33,554 bases of DNA from an uncultured Ruminococcus sp. (GTDB lineage: Bacteria > Bacillota > Clostridia > UBA1212 > UBA1255), in the NCBI GenBank assembly GCA_902796205.1, contig CADBOE010000115.1, positions 1-33,554 of the forward strand, read 5' to 3'. The position numbers and the translations under genes are program-made. Under the pieces are notes generated by a model, which saw only the letters and a program-made list of their open reading frames with translations, was not told the origin of the DNA and made no database searches. Of the stretch, positions 16,247 to 25,794 are shown piece after piece. Numbering within the stretch: position 1 is the first letter of the stretch; every line of letters starts with the position of its first letter.

Positions 16247-18700
16247 ATGGACAGATTCAAAGGATTCCTGAAGGCAAAACCTGTTTTTATCGGAGATTAT
16301 GACGGAAAAGGGAATATGCAGGTAGGATTCTGCAGGCTCATCCGCGGTCTCCGTAAAGGAGACAGGGTAAACGCGGCTGTGGCGGCAGGTACGTTTTACC
16401 GGCTGTTTATCAACGGCCGGTTTTCCGCTCACGGGCCTGCCCGGGCGGCCGAGGGTTATCTTCGCGTCGATGAGCTCGACGTGAGTTCTTATATCGCGGA
16501 CGGCGACAATTTTTTCGCGTTCGAGGTGTGCCATTACGGCTTTCCGTTCGGCGGATATTCAAACGACGTCGCCCCGGTGGACGGTCTTCTGCAGGCCGAG
16601 ATCACGCGGCCCGGAAAAAGCGGGGACGTGACCGAGGTGCTCGACGCCACGTCGGCAGACTGGAAGGCGAGGGTCGTCGACAGCCGGGTGAGAGCGACCG
16701 AAAGAATATCTCATTGCCGCGAAAATACTGAGAATTATATACTTAAAGAGGGCTGGAGCGACTGGCGTACCGATCCGGCGCTCTGCACCGCGGGGACAGT
16801 CGAGCTCGGGGACAAATATGTGCTCCTCCGGCGCGGGATGGCGCTTCCATCGTTCGCGCGCGAGGGCGGAGCCAGACTTACGTCCTTCGGAGCGGCAAGG
16901 ACGGACGTGGACAAAGAAGTCGGAGACGACTGGTTTTCCGCGTCGATAAGAGATTATCTTAAAAACGTTCCGGAGCGTCCCGTGCTCGATTACAGGCGGA
17001 CGGAGGATCTGCCCGCCCCGGCGTCGATGTTGTTCACGGGAACAGCGGGCGGCGGGATCGATATAAAAGGCATCGCTCCCGGCGAGACGGCGTATTTTCA
17101 ATACGACATCGGAAAACCGCGCGTCGGTTTTATCTCGCTGACCGCGGAAACGGCGGCTCCTTGCGTGCTCGACGTGGTACACCTTGAGAGCATGAGCCTT
17201 TTTGACCGCAAAAACGAGATTTCCGGCGGAGCGAATCCGGTGGCGCGGCTGCATCTTCCCGCCGGGAGAACGGAATTCGTGTTTTTTGAGCCCGTTCTCG
17301 TCCGCTATCTCAAATTTTACGTGCGGCCGGAAGCGGAAAACGGCGCCGCGGGCGTAAAGCCCGGCACCGGCACGCCGTGGTTCTCGATGAACGCCCCGGA
17401 GATCATCGATTATTCGGCGCCGGATAACGGGAACGGCAGTTTTCTGTGCAGCGACGAGGACGTTAACCGCCTTTACGAGGCCGCGCGCCTTACGCTCAAG
17501 CTGAATACGCTCGATATTTTTATGGATTGTCCGGAGCGCGAACGCGGCGGCTGGCTGTGCGATTCCCTCTGGACCGCGAGAGCCTTCAGGCATATGAAGG
17601 GAGACTGTTCGGTCGAAAAGGCGTTCATCGAAAATTTCCTTCAGACGGACGCGGAAAAGATTTGGCACGGCTTTTTCCCGGAATGCTATCCCGGAACGAA
17701 GCCTGATTTTTCTGCCTGCCCGGGCCTTCTCACGTGGAGCTTCTGGCTGATGCTGGAGCTTTGCGAATACGTCCGCAGAAGCGGCGACACGGAATTTGCC
17801 GCCGAATATGCCGGCCGCGTCGATGCGTTTGTCCGCGGCAGCCTCGAGCTTCGGGGCGAATCCGGATTGCTCGAAAATACGCCGTGGCTGTTTATCGACT
17901 GGTCGATGTCGAACGAATACTGCCGGCCCGTTTCGACCGCGGCGAACGCCCTTTACGCGCTGATGCTCCGGCGTCTCGGCGAGCTCTACGGAAACGGCTC
18001 GTGGAAGGAGATCGCGGCGCAGATAAGATCCGTACTTCGGGAAACGCTCGCCGGAAGCGACGTGAACCCTTCCGACACCGGAGGATTTTTAGACGACGGA
18101 CTCGGTTTTTCGGACGGAAAGCTTTCGAAACGCGGATATTATTCCGAAAGCGCTCAATATACGATGATATGGTCGGAGCTGTTCGACCGCGGCGAAATGC
18201 CTGATTATTTCTGGAGGATCGTCCACACGACCGGCGCGGACAGGGATTTTGAATGCGACACGAAGCTGGGCAAGGCCGGACTGTTCATCGGACTCGGCAT
18301 ACGGCTCGATATGCTGTCCAAACTCGGCGAGTACGAAAAAATGCTGAGCGAAATGAAAAAGATATTCATGCCGCAGCTTTCGGAAGGGCCCGGTACGCTC
18401 TGGGAAACGCAGGATCCCCTGAACACAAGCCGCTGCCACGGCTTCTGCGCTCACGCCGGAGTGCTGCTGACAAGGGATATTCTCGGTCTCGGCGAGCCGG
18501 ACGAGCTTACCAAAACGGTCAGGATCGCCCCTCATCCGTGCGGTCTCCGCTGGGCTCGCGGCGTGGTCAATACCTCAGACGGCCTTATTTCCCTTAGCTG
18601 GCGGAATCCGCGCGGCGAAAGAGGCGACCGCACCGCCGTTCTCACGGATATGGAGCTTTCGCTTCCCGCCGGCTGGAAGGCGGTTTTTCCCGAGGAATGA
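16247..18700 (+). CDS. GH78-like alpha-L-rhamnosidase, long form
   Basis: An 817-residue intracellular enzyme of the GH78 type. An N-terminal jelly-roll (FYRLFINGRFSAHGPAR, DNFFAFEVCHYG) resembles the rhamnosidase sugar-binding domain. The barrel carries MDCPERERGGWLCDS, with the likely general acid Glu432, and EGPGTLWETQ with the likely base Glu720. The C-terminal beta domain (LTKTVRIAPHPCGLRWARG) is also present. GH78 enzymes release terminal L-rhamnose from pectin side chains, flavonoids or saponins; the exact substrate cannot be told. GGAAAGG lies upstream; ATG 16247 is used, but a TTG at 16241 is better spaced. The 87-bp gap to the DUF3846 gene shows no terminator, so they may be co-transcribed. 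Confidence 0.85.
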   Translation: MDRFKGFLKAKPVFIGDYDGKGNMQVGFCRLIRGLRKGDRVNAAVAAGTFYRLFINGRFSAHGPARAAEGYLRVDELDVSSYIADGDNFFAFEVCHYGFPFGGYSNDVAPVDGLLQAEITRPGKSGDVTEVLDATSADWKARVVDSRVRATERISHCRENTENYILKEGWSDWRTDPALCTAGTVELGDKYVLLRRGMALPSFAREGGARLTSFGAARTDVDKEVGDDWFSASIRDYLKNVPERPVLDYRRTEDLPAPASMLFTGTAGGGIDIKGIAPGETAYFQYDIGKPRVGFISLTAETAAPCVLDVVHLESMSLFDRKNEISGGANPVARLHLPAGRTEFVFFEPVLVRYLKFYVRPEAENGAAGVKPGTGTPWFSMNAPEIIDYSAPDNGNGSFLCSDEDVNRLYEAARLTLKLNTLDIFMDCPERERGGWLCDSLWTARAFRHMKGDCSVEKAFIENFLQTDAEKIWHGFFPECYPGTKPDFSACPGLLTWSFWLMLELCEYVRRSGDTEFAAEYAGRVDAFVRGSLELRGESGLLENTPWLFIDWSMSNEYCRPVSTAANALYALMLRRLGELYGNGSWKEIAAQIRSVLRETLAGSDVNPSDTGGFLDDGLGFSDGKLSKRGYYSESAQYTMIWSELFDRGEMPDYFWRIVHTTGADRDFECDTKLGKAGLFIGLGIRLDMLSKLGEYEKMLSEMKKIFMPQLSEGPGTLWETQDPLNTSRCHGFCAHAGVLLTRDILGLGEPDELTKTVRIAPHPCGLRWARGVVNTSDGLISLSWRNPRGERGDRTAVLTDMELSLPAGWKAVFPEE

Positions 18701-18818
18701 AAAGGGCACCGTCGGTTCCGCACGCGAGGTTTCCTGTCAAATAACGTTCGCCGAAGTAAATACAAAACGCAAAAACGGCACAAAAATCGGGAAAACAAAA
18801 AAATCCATGCAAAACGTG

Positions 18819-18872
18819 TTGACTCTCCGTACGCCGCGAGTATAATTAACGCGTTAACAATTAACACGTTAA
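18819..18872 (+). promoter_or_regulatory. MarR-operon promoter with double palindromic operator
   Basis: The promoter is TTGACT (18819-18824), 16 bp, TATAAT (18841-18846). TTAACGCGTTAA (18846-18857), a perfect palindrome, begins on the last base of the -10 box, and TTAACACGTTAA (18861-18872) follows with a 15-bp repeat distance. This is where a MarR dimer would block transcription, so autoregulation by the gene just downstream is the natural reading. Confidence 0.8.
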
Positions 18873-18930
18873 CAAATGCCCGCCCTCAAGGCGCGGGTCG
18901 TTACATACGAAACAGAACGGAGCGGTGAGA

Positions 18931-19461
18931 TTGGACGGTAAGAATAACGGCATCCTGAAAAATACGGTGCGGCTGCTCGGGTGCGTTGATCGCGAACACA
19001 GGGCGATAATAGAGTCGAAAGTAGAGAAGCTCGGCGTCCACCGGACGCAGCACATGATAATCATGTATCTGGCGAGGCACGACGGAGCCGCTCAGAACGA
19101 GCTGGCAAGGGCCTTTGACGTGAGTTCGTCCGCTGTGACGAGCTCCATAAAAAAGCTCGAGGCAGCCGGATTGATCGAGCGCACGAAAAAACCGGGCGAC
19201 GAACGCATAAACTGCCTGTCGCTGACAGCGGAAGGCAGGGAAATGGTGGAGAGATCGCGCAGACTGTTCCGTACGGTCGACGAGGCGATGTTCGCCGGAT
19301 TTACCGCTGAGGAGATCGACCGGATCACCGACTATCTCACAAGGCTGAAAATAAATCTTAAAGAATATGCCGCGGCTGAGCTCCGCGACGGACCGGACGC
19401 TTCCGGCGATAGCCGCGGCGCCCGGAGCGAAGCAGACGGCACGAAGGAGGCGCGTAAATGA
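18931..19461 (+). CDS. MarR-family transcriptional regulator
   Basis: A 176-residue winged-helix repressor of the MarR family. The DNA-binding part reads QNELARAFDVSSSAVTSSIKKLEAAGLIERTKKPGDERINCLSLTAEG, with the recognition helix around SSAVTSSIKKLE and the wing DERINCLSLT. MarR proteins release DNA when they bind small aromatic or toxic molecules, and often control exporters. TTG at 18931 is chosen as start because GGAG is 8 bp upstream; a GTG at 18925 in the same frame is too close to that site. The last codons overlap the first exporter gene (ATGA), so regulator and transporter are one unit. The last 25 residues are low-complexity. Confidence 0.9.
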   Translation: MDGKNNGILKNTVRLLGCVDREHRAIIESKVEKLGVHRTQHMIIMYLARHDGAAQNELARAFDVSSSAVTSSIKKLEAAGLIERTKKPGDERINCLSLTAEGREMVERSRRLFRTVDEAMFAGFTAEEIDRITDYLTRLKINLKEYAAAELRDGPDASGDSRGARSEADGTKEARK

Positions 19462-21188
19462 AAAGATGGTTTAAATACGTGCGGCCGTACATGAGCTACT
19501 TCATCATCGGGCCTCTTTGCATGATCGTCGAGGTCGTCGGCGAGGTCGTCATGCCGAAGCTGTTCGCGTCCGTGATCAACAGCGCGAACGAAGGTACGCT
19601 TACGACCGGCGGCAGCATAACGACGATGGTCCTTATGATATTGACCGCGATCATAATGATGGCGGGAGGCGTCGGAGGCGCGTACTTCAGCGCGAAGGCT
19701 TCGGTCAATTTCGCGGCCGATCTGAGGCAGGACCTTTATTCGAAAGTACAGGCGTTCTCGTTTGCGAACATCGACCGCTTTTCGACCGGTTCGCTGGTAA
19801 CGCGGCTCACGAACGACGTGACCCAGCTTCAGAACTTCATCGCGATGGTGCTCCGGATGGCGTTGAGAGCTCCCGGCATGATGATCGCCGCGCTCATAAT
19901 GGCAATATTCATAAAGCCGTCGCTCTCCGTCGTATTCGCCGTCAGCATACCGCTCATGCTGATCACGCTGCTGTTCATTATCCGCACGGGCTTCGCGCGG
20001 TTCTCGAAAATGCAGGAAAAGATCGATGCCCTTAACTCGACCGTGCAGGAAAACGTAACGAACGTGCGCGTCGTAAAAAGCTTCGTGCGCGAGGAGCACA
20101 GCATTGGCCTCTTCCGCAAGGCAAACAGAGATCTCAAGGACGCCGGCATCTCCGCCGTGTCGGTAATGATATTCCTGCAGCCCGTAATGACGCTGTTCAT
20201 GGATATCACGATCATCGTGGTCATATTGATCGGCGGCAGCATAGTGCTCGGCAACGGCATGCAGGTAGGCGATCTTTCCGCGTTCATAACGTACGTAATA
20301 CAGATCCTCTCGTCTCTCGTGATGATCACGTTCATGCTGATGATGTCGTCGCGCGCGATGGCCTCCGGGAAGAGGATCATAGCGGTTCTGGACGAAAAGC
20401 TCGATATTTCCGATGAAAATGCCGCATATCCCGACAAAAAAGTGGAAAGAGGAAGCATCGAATTCCGCAACGTCTCGTTCCGTTACTATAAAAGCAGCGA
20501 GGACAAGGTGCTGGACGGTATAAATCTCTCCATCCCGGACGGATCGATCGTAGGTATCATCGGCTCGACAGGCTCCGGAAAAACTACGCTGGTATCAATG
20601 ATCCCGCGCCTTTACGACTGCGACGACGGAGAGGTGCTGGTCGACGGCGTCAACGTCCGCGATTACTCTCTCGTGAATCTTCGCGACGGCATCGGCATGG
20701 TGCTCCAGAAAAACACGCTGTTCTCCGGAAGCATCGCCGACAATCTCCGGTGGGGCGACGAGAACGCCACCGATGACGAAATGCGCGAATTCGCCGTATA
20801 CGCACAGGCGGACAAATTCGTCAGCACGTTCACCGAAGGATACGATACGATGCTCGTGCAGGGAGGCACGAACGTTTCGGGCGGACAGAAGCAGCGGCTG
20901 TGTATCGCGAGGGCAATGCTGAAAAAGCCGAAAATACTGATCCTGGACGACTCCACGAGCGCGGTCGACACCGCTACCGAAGCGCAGATCAGAAAGGCGT
21001 TCAGAGAAGAGCTCTCCGGCTGCACCAAAATAATCATTGCCCAGAGGATATCGTCTGTGCGCGACGCGGATATGATAATCGTCCTCAACGACGGGCGGAT
21101 CACCGGGATCGGAAAGCACGACGAGCTGCTTGAAAACAATACCGAATACCGCGAGATATACGAATCCCAGAGCGGAAAGGAGGAATGA
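19458..21188 (+). CDS. ABC exporter half, degenerate-site subunit
   Basis: A 576-residue type IV ABC exporter subunit: six transmembrane helices (about 1-315) and a nucleotide-binding domain. Walker A is GSTGSGKTT (Lys375), the signature is VSGGQKQRL, and Walker B is ILILDDSTSAVD. The catalytic Glu after Walker B is Asp498, and the switch-loop His is Gln529 (IIAQRISSVRD). These two replacements are the hallmark of the first subunit of heterodimeric exporters such as TM287/288 and BmrCD, which have one dead and one active ATP site. Excellent AAGGAGG ribosome site. Probably exports drugs, peptides or lipids, regulated by the MarR protein. Confidence 0.93.
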   Translation: MKRWFKYVRPYMSYFIIGPLCMIVEVVGEVVMPKLFASVINSANEGTLTTGGSITTMVLMILTAIIMMAGGVGGAYFSAKASVNFAADLRQDLYSKVQAFSFANIDRFSTGSLVTRLTNDVTQLQNFIAMVLRMALRAPGMMIAALIMAIFIKPSLSVVFAVSIPLMLITLLFIIRTGFARFSKMQEKIDALNSTVQENVTNVRVVKSFVREEHSIGLFRKANRDLKDAGISAVSVMIFLQPVMTLFMDITIIVVILIGGSIVLGNGMQVGDLSAFITYVIQILSSLVMITFMLMMSSRAMASGKRIIAVLDEKLDISDENAAYPDKKVERGSIEFRNVSFRYYKSSEDKVLDGINLSIPDGSIVGIIGSTGSGKTTLVSMIPRLYDCDDGEVLVDGVNVRDYSLVNLRDGIGMVLQKNTLFSGSIADNLRWGDENATDDEMREFAVYAQADKFVSTFTEGYDTMLVQGGTNVSGGQKQRLCIARAMLKKPKILILDDSTSAVDTATEAQIRKAFREELSGCTKIIIAQRISSVRDADMIIVLNDGRITGIGKHDELLENNTEYREIYESQSGKEE

Positions 21189-21191
21189 CCC

Positions 21192-23129
21192 GTGGCGAGA
21201 AATCTTGAACAGCTTCAGAAGCAGTATAACAGTGCCGCGGGCGGTCCGGGAGGCCGTGCGGGCGGCGGGATGATGCGCGGCGGGAGAAGCCAGGCCGCGA
21301 AGGGAAAGCCTAAAAACGCGGGAAAGACCGTAAAAAGACTGCTTGCGTACCTGAAACCGTACAGATGGAGGATCGCGCTGGTGTTTCTGTGCATGTTGTT
21401 CAGCACGCTCACGTCGCTCGGCGGATCCTACCTCATGGCTCCGATAATAAACAAACTGACGGTCGCCGTAAATCCCGCGGCGCAGATAAAAATGTCGCAG
21501 ACCGAGCGTATCGCGGACGGCATCATTTCGTCACTTACAGGGAGCAGCGCGGAGCCGTTCAGATATATCGTGGCCGCGGCGATGCTCCTTGCCGCCGTAT
21601 ATTCGGTCGGTACCGTTACGTCGTATCTGCAGAGCCGCCTTATGCTGCGGACGACGCAGAACGTTATGGAAAAGATAAGAAACGAGCTGTTTGAAAAGCT
21701 CCAGCGCCTTCCGCTCAGATATTTCGACTCAAAGCCGACGGGCGAGATAATGTCGCGCTTTACCAACGATATCGACAATATGGAGGCGATGGTGAACAAT
21801 TCTCTGACGTCGACGTTCTCCGGAATCGTCACGCTGGCGGGAGTGCTCGTGTTCATGATATCGACGAACTGGATTCTGACCCTGATCACCGCGGCGTTCG
21901 TGCCGGTATTCGCTTGGGGGGGAGCCGCCATCGCGAAACTGTCACGGAATTATTACGGGGCGCAGCAGGCGGCGCTCGGCGCGCTCAACGGCTACATAGA
22001 AGAGACGGTCACCGGGCAGAACGTCATCAAAGTATTCAATCACGAAGACGAATGCGAGGAGGAATTCGGCGCCCTCAACGGCGACATGCGTGGGAAGCAG
22101 TTCCGCGCCACGTTCTGGGGCGGCCTCATGGGGCCGATAATGGGAAACACCTCGCAGATCTCTTATGCGGTCACGGTCGGCATCGGCGGCGTGTTCATGG
22201 TAACGGGCAGACTGACGCCAGGCGGCCTTTCGGTATTTGCGCATTATTCGCGCCAGTTTTCGATGCCCATCAACCAGATCTCGCAGCAGATGGCGTCGAT
22301 ATTCTCGGCTCTCGCGGGCGCCGAACGCGTCTTCGACATGATGGACGCCGAACCGGAGCTGCCGGACGGCGAGGACGCGAGGGAGATGCCCGATATGAGC
22401 GGATACGTCGTCCTTGACCACGTGAGCTTCGGCTATATACCGGGGAAAACGGTGCTGAAGGACATCAGCCTTTACGCGAAGCCGGGGCAGAAGATAGCTT
22501 TCGTCGGTTCAACGGGCGCGGGAAAGACGACCGTCACGAATCTGCTGAACCGCTTCTACGACATTGACGAAGGGTCGATAACGATCGACGGCGTCGACGT
22601 GAGAAATATCCGGAGAGACGTTCTCCGCAAAAATATCGCGATGGTGCTTCAGGATACGCACCTGTTTACCGGGACGGTAATGGAAAATATCCGCTACGGA
22701 CGTCTCGACGCGACCGATGAAGAAGTCATAGAAGCGGCGAAAACGGCTTCCGCTCACAGTTTTATCATGAAACTGGCCGACGGATACGACACGGTCATTG
22801 AGGGGGACGGCGCGAATCTGTCGCAGGGGCAGAGGCAGCTGCTCAACATCGCCCGCGCGGCCATAACAAAAGCGCCGGTACTTGTGCTCGATGAGGCTAC
22901 CTCATCGGTCGACACCCGTACCGAGCGCCATATAGAGAAAGGGCTGTCGATGCTCATGCGCGACCGCACCACGTTCGTTATCGCACACCGGCTTTCAACT
23001 GTCCGCAACGCCGACGCCATCATGGTCCTCGAGCAGGGGCGGATCATAGAGCGCGGCGATCACGACGATCTGCTCGCGCAGAAAGGGCGGTATTACGAGC
23101 TGTACAACGGCATTACGGAGCTCGCCTGA
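21192..23129 (+). CDS. ABC exporter half, catalytically competent subunit
   Basis: A 645-residue partner of the preceding subunit, starting at GTG 21192 (AAAGGAGG upstream, 3-bp gap). A Gly/Arg/Lys-rich tail of about 50 residues precedes six transmembrane helices. Walker A is GSTGAGKTT (Lys445), Walker B VLVLDEATSSVD with catalytic Glu568, and the switch His599 is in VIAHRLSTVRN. The signature is LSQGQRQLL instead of LSGGQ; since this motif completes the ATP site whose Walker motifs lie in the other subunit, the degeneracy fits the same dead site. Together the two form a heterodimeric TM287/288-like exporter. Confidence 0.93.
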   Translation: MARNLEQLQKQYNSAAGGPGGRAGGGMMRGGRSQAAKGKPKNAGKTVKRLLAYLKPYRWRIALVFLCMLFSTLTSLGGSYLMAPIINKLTVAVNPAAQIKMSQTERIADGIISSLTGSSAEPFRYIVAAAMLLAAVYSVGTVTSYLQSRLMLRTTQNVMEKIRNELFEKLQRLPLRYFDSKPTGEIMSRFTNDIDNMEAMVNNSLTSTFSGIVTLAGVLVFMISTNWILTLITAAFVPVFAWGGAAIAKLSRNYYGAQQAALGALNGYIEETVTGQNVIKVFNHEDECEEEFGALNGDMRGKQFRATFWGGLMGPIMGNTSQISYAVTVGIGGVFMVTGRLTPGGLSVFAHYSRQFSMPINQISQQMASIFSALAGAERVFDMMDAEPELPDGEDAREMPDMSGYVVLDHVSFGYIPGKTVLKDISLYAKPGQKIAFVGSTGAGKTTVTNLLNRFYDIDEGSITIDGVDVRNIRRDVLRKNIAMVLQDTHLFTGTVMENIRYGRLDATDEEVIEAAKTASAHSFIMKLADGYDTVIEGDGANLSQGQRQLLNIARAAITKAPVLVLDEATSSVDTRTERHIEKGLSMLMRDRTTFVIAHRLSTVRNADAIMVLEQGRIIERGDHDDLLAQKGRYYELYNGITELA

Positions 23130-23145
23130 CTCCGCTGTTTAACGA

Positions 23146-25758
23146 TTATTTAAGCCAGACGCCGGAGCCGAGTATCTGCGGCTCCGCGTATTCCGGCACC
23201 TCGAGCACGGCCTGCGTATTCGCCGGGACCGTGACCGTATAGGAATAACCGGGTCCGTCCTTGCGTTTGTTATAAACGATTCCTATCCTGCCGAACGGCG
23301 AGTCGAATTCCGCCGCGAGGCGCGAGACGCCTTTCACGAACGAGGGCTTTATCCTGAAGCGCCTGAAGCCGGGAGCCAGCGGCTCGATGCCCGCGAGGCA
23401 GGTGGTCAGGCTGTATAGGAAGCCTCCGTGCATAGGATGGTTGTACGAAGCCACGGAAACGGGTCTTTTTTCGACAAAATGCATATCCGGCTCTTCCCAG
23501 ATGGTGGTCGCTCCCTCGTCCATCATCGTGCCGAAGCTCGGAGCGAAGCGGTTGAACAGATAAGTCACTGCGTCGTTACCGTATCCGGCTTTCATCAGAG
23601 CGGGAACGAGATATTTGTTGCCGTAAATACCCGTCGGCATCCTGTATCCGTCGTCGCGGATCATGCGGACCGTTTCTTCGAGAAGCGCCGCCCTGTCTCC
23701 GTCGGGGAAGATCCCGAGGAGGAGGGCCACTCCGTTCGAGCCCCAGTAACCGTAAGTATGCTTTCCGGCGTCGTAAAATTCCTTTATGAGCGCGGCTTTT
23801 ATCTCTTCCGCGAGGGCTCTGTATTTATCGCCGTCGCCGTAGCCGAACGCGTCGGATATCTCCGCCATGCGGGCGCAGATCTCGTAGTACATGAAGGTGG
23901 AGGAGTGGGCGACGGGCATGCGGCGGGGATTGTTGTTGCCGCCGGCGGGATCCCAGTCGCCGAGACCCTCGGATATTATGTGATCCGTTGCTCTCGCCGT
24001 CTCGTGATCGACCCATTTGCGCATAAGATCGATATTGTCCTCGATAACGGAGCGGTTTCCGGTATATTGCCACATATAATACGGAATGATTATCTGGGCG
24101 CAGCCCCAGAGCGGGCTGGCCTCGCCGCAGCCGCGTTTTCCGGGAGAGATCATCTGCCACGTGCCGTAAACCTCGGTCGTCGTGCGTATGTCGTCCATAT
24201 ATTTCTCGTATGACGAGGTCATGTCGTAGTTGAGCAGCGCCCAGTTGGAAACGACCTCCGCGTCGCCGAGCCAGCCGCATTTTTCTCTCGCCGGGCAGTC
24301 CTCGGGATAGCCGTGGTAGTTCGAGCGGAAAGTGTTATGCATGAGCTTCTGGAGGTCGTTGATGTCGTCGCACGACGAATCAAAATAGGACGTTTGGCGA
24401 AGATCTGTCGACAGCTGGAGTCCTTTGATCATATCCGCCTCCGGCATCGTGCCGTATCCTTTCGAGAAGTCGTGAATGCCGGTGATCTCCACGTACCTGA
24501 AGCCGTGATACGTAAACCGCGGCCTGTATATCTCGGGCTCCGGACCGCCGCGGGCGATATAGATATCCTGCTGTATGCACTGTGTGGCAAACGCGCCGGT
24601 CGATCTGTGGTCCAGCGCGCCTCCGGCGTTGAGCGCCTCCGACGTTCTGAAAACGTAAACGGCGCCACGGGGAGAATTCGCCGGGATCCGCACCTCGTAT
24701 ATTCCGGCAAAATTTTCGCCGAGATCAAATATCCACGCGCCGTCCGAAGCGCCGCTCGCGCATTTTACCGAAACGGCGGGAAGCTCGCGCATTATCCTTA
24801 CGGGCGGCATCAGGCAGCCCGTGAGCCTGCCTTTGGGCGTCGTATCCTCGACGACGCGCCCCCAGCCGTCGTCCGTGGCGTCCGGATCGCAGAAATCCGG
24901 AGTTTCGAGGCGGCAGTCGTACGTCTCGCCGGCGTAAATGTTGTTGACGGAGATGGGGCTGTATTTGTATTTCCAGTTTTCGGTGTCGGAAACGACGTTC
25001 TGAACGGAGCCGTCCGTGAACCGGATGCGGAGAAGGACTATCGCGCATACGTCGCCGTAAACGAATCCGGCGGAGCCCCATACGCGGCTCTGGGAATAAA
25101 ATCCTTCGCCGAGCCAGACCGCCAGCGCGTTTTTGCCGTGACGGACGAGTCCCGTGACGTCCGTTCCGCGGTAGAGTACCGTTTTTTCGTAGTTCGTCGC
25201 GGGCGGATCGATATAGTAATCGTCGGTACGGAGGCCGTTCAGATAGAATTCGCCGCAGCCGAGGCCGCACGCGTACAGCCTCGCGTCCGCGATCTCCTTT
25301 CCGGGCAGTTCGAAACGGACGCGCAGATAGGGCGCCCATCCGGGGATGTGCGTTTCGGGCTTGATCCATTTCGCGCCCGACCAGCCGCCGCTGCCGTCGC
25401 CGTTGCCGCTGCCGTCGCCGTTGCCGCTGCCGTCGCCGTTGCCGCCGTCGTCCGGGCCGGTCGAGAAGGCCGCCGTCGTCTGAGCGGTCTCGCCGTGGTT
25501 GTCGGTACACGTTACGGAGACCTCGTAATCGGTAAGGCTTCGGAGGACGAGGTCCTTCGCCTGTACGTCGACGCTGTTTCCGTCGTTGACCTCGCCGGTG
25601 TCGAAAATGACGTTTTTGCCGTCGGAAACCGTGAGCCTGCGGGAGATCTGGAAGGTGTCGGGTTTATCCGAATCCATTTTCCAGCTGAAGCGGAGACCCG
25701 CGAGCGGGGCCGTGAGTGTGGTTTTCGTGCCGTTTACGGTCAGATCGTATAATCTCAT
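23146..25758 (-). CDS. Alpha-L-rhamnosidase, GH78, full-length
   Basis: An 870-residue bacterial alpha-L-rhamnosidase with the complete domain order: an N-terminal fibronectin-like domain (1-100, FSWKMDSDKPDTFQISRRLTV), a linker, the rhamnosidase N domain (RLYACGLGCGEFYLNGLRTDDYYIDPP; TNYEKTVLYRGTDVT), a concanavalin-like domain and the (alpha/alpha)6 barrel. The catalytic motif is EDCPAREKCGWLGDA with Asp487 and the likely general acid Glu492; GATTIWEE gives the likely base Glu755. The linker at residues 106-123 is three copies of GNGDGS, encoded by a minisatellite. No signal peptide. It follows a ribokinase-family gene by 36 bp and is probably the last gene of a three-gene unit beginning at 27547. 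Confidence 0.95.
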   Translation of the reverse strand: MRLYDLTVNGTKTTLTAPLAGLRFSWKMDSDKPDTFQISRRLTVSDGKNVIFDTGEVNDGNSVDVQAKDLVLRSLTDYEVSVTCTDNHGETAQTTAAFSTGPDDGGNGDGSGNGDGSGNGDGSGGWSGAKWIKPETHIPGWAPYLRVRFELPGKEIADARLYACGLGCGEFYLNGLRTDDYYIDPPATNYEKTVLYRGTDVTGLVRHGKNALAVWLGEGFYSQSRVWGSAGFVYGDVCAIVLLRIRFTDGSVQNVVSDTENWKYKYSPISVNNIYAGETYDCRLETPDFCDPDATDDGWGRVVEDTTPKGRLTGCLMPPVRIMRELPAVSVKCASGASDGAWIFDLGENFAGIYEVRIPANSPRGAVYVFRTSEALNAGGALDHRSTGAFATQCIQQDIYIARGGPEPEIYRPRFTYHGFRYVEITGIHDFSKGYGTMPEADMIKGLQLSTDLRQTSYFDSSCDDINDLQKLMHNTFRSNYHGYPEDCPAREKCGWLGDAEVVSNWALLNYDMTSSYEKYMDDIRTTTEVYGTWQMISPGKRGCGEASPLWGCAQIIIPYYMWQYTGNRSVIEDNIDLMRKWVDHETARATDHIISEGLGDWDPAGGNNNPRRMPVAHSSTFMYYEICARMAEISDAFGYGDGDKYRALAEEIKAALIKEFYDAGKHTYGYWGSNGVALLLGIFPDGDRAALLEETVRMIRDDGYRMPTGIYGNKYLVPALMKAGYGNDAVTYLFNRFAPSFGTMMDEGATTIWEEPDMHFVEKRPVSVASYNHPMHGGFLYSLTTCLAGIEPLAPGFRRFRIKPSFVKGVSRLAAEFDSPFGRIGIVYNKRKDGPGYSYTVTVPANTQAVLEVPEYAEPQILGSGVWLK
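25390..25443 (-). repeat. 18-bp triplet minisatellite in the GH78 linker
   Basis: Three tandem 18-bp copies encode GNGDGS three times in the linker between the fibronectin-like and the next domain of the rhamnosidase. Copies are nearly identical at DNA level, which points to recent slippage; the count could vary between strains. Confidence 0.85.
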
Positions 25759-25794
25759 TCCGGAACATCCTTTCTTGAGTTTGAATATTCTTGT

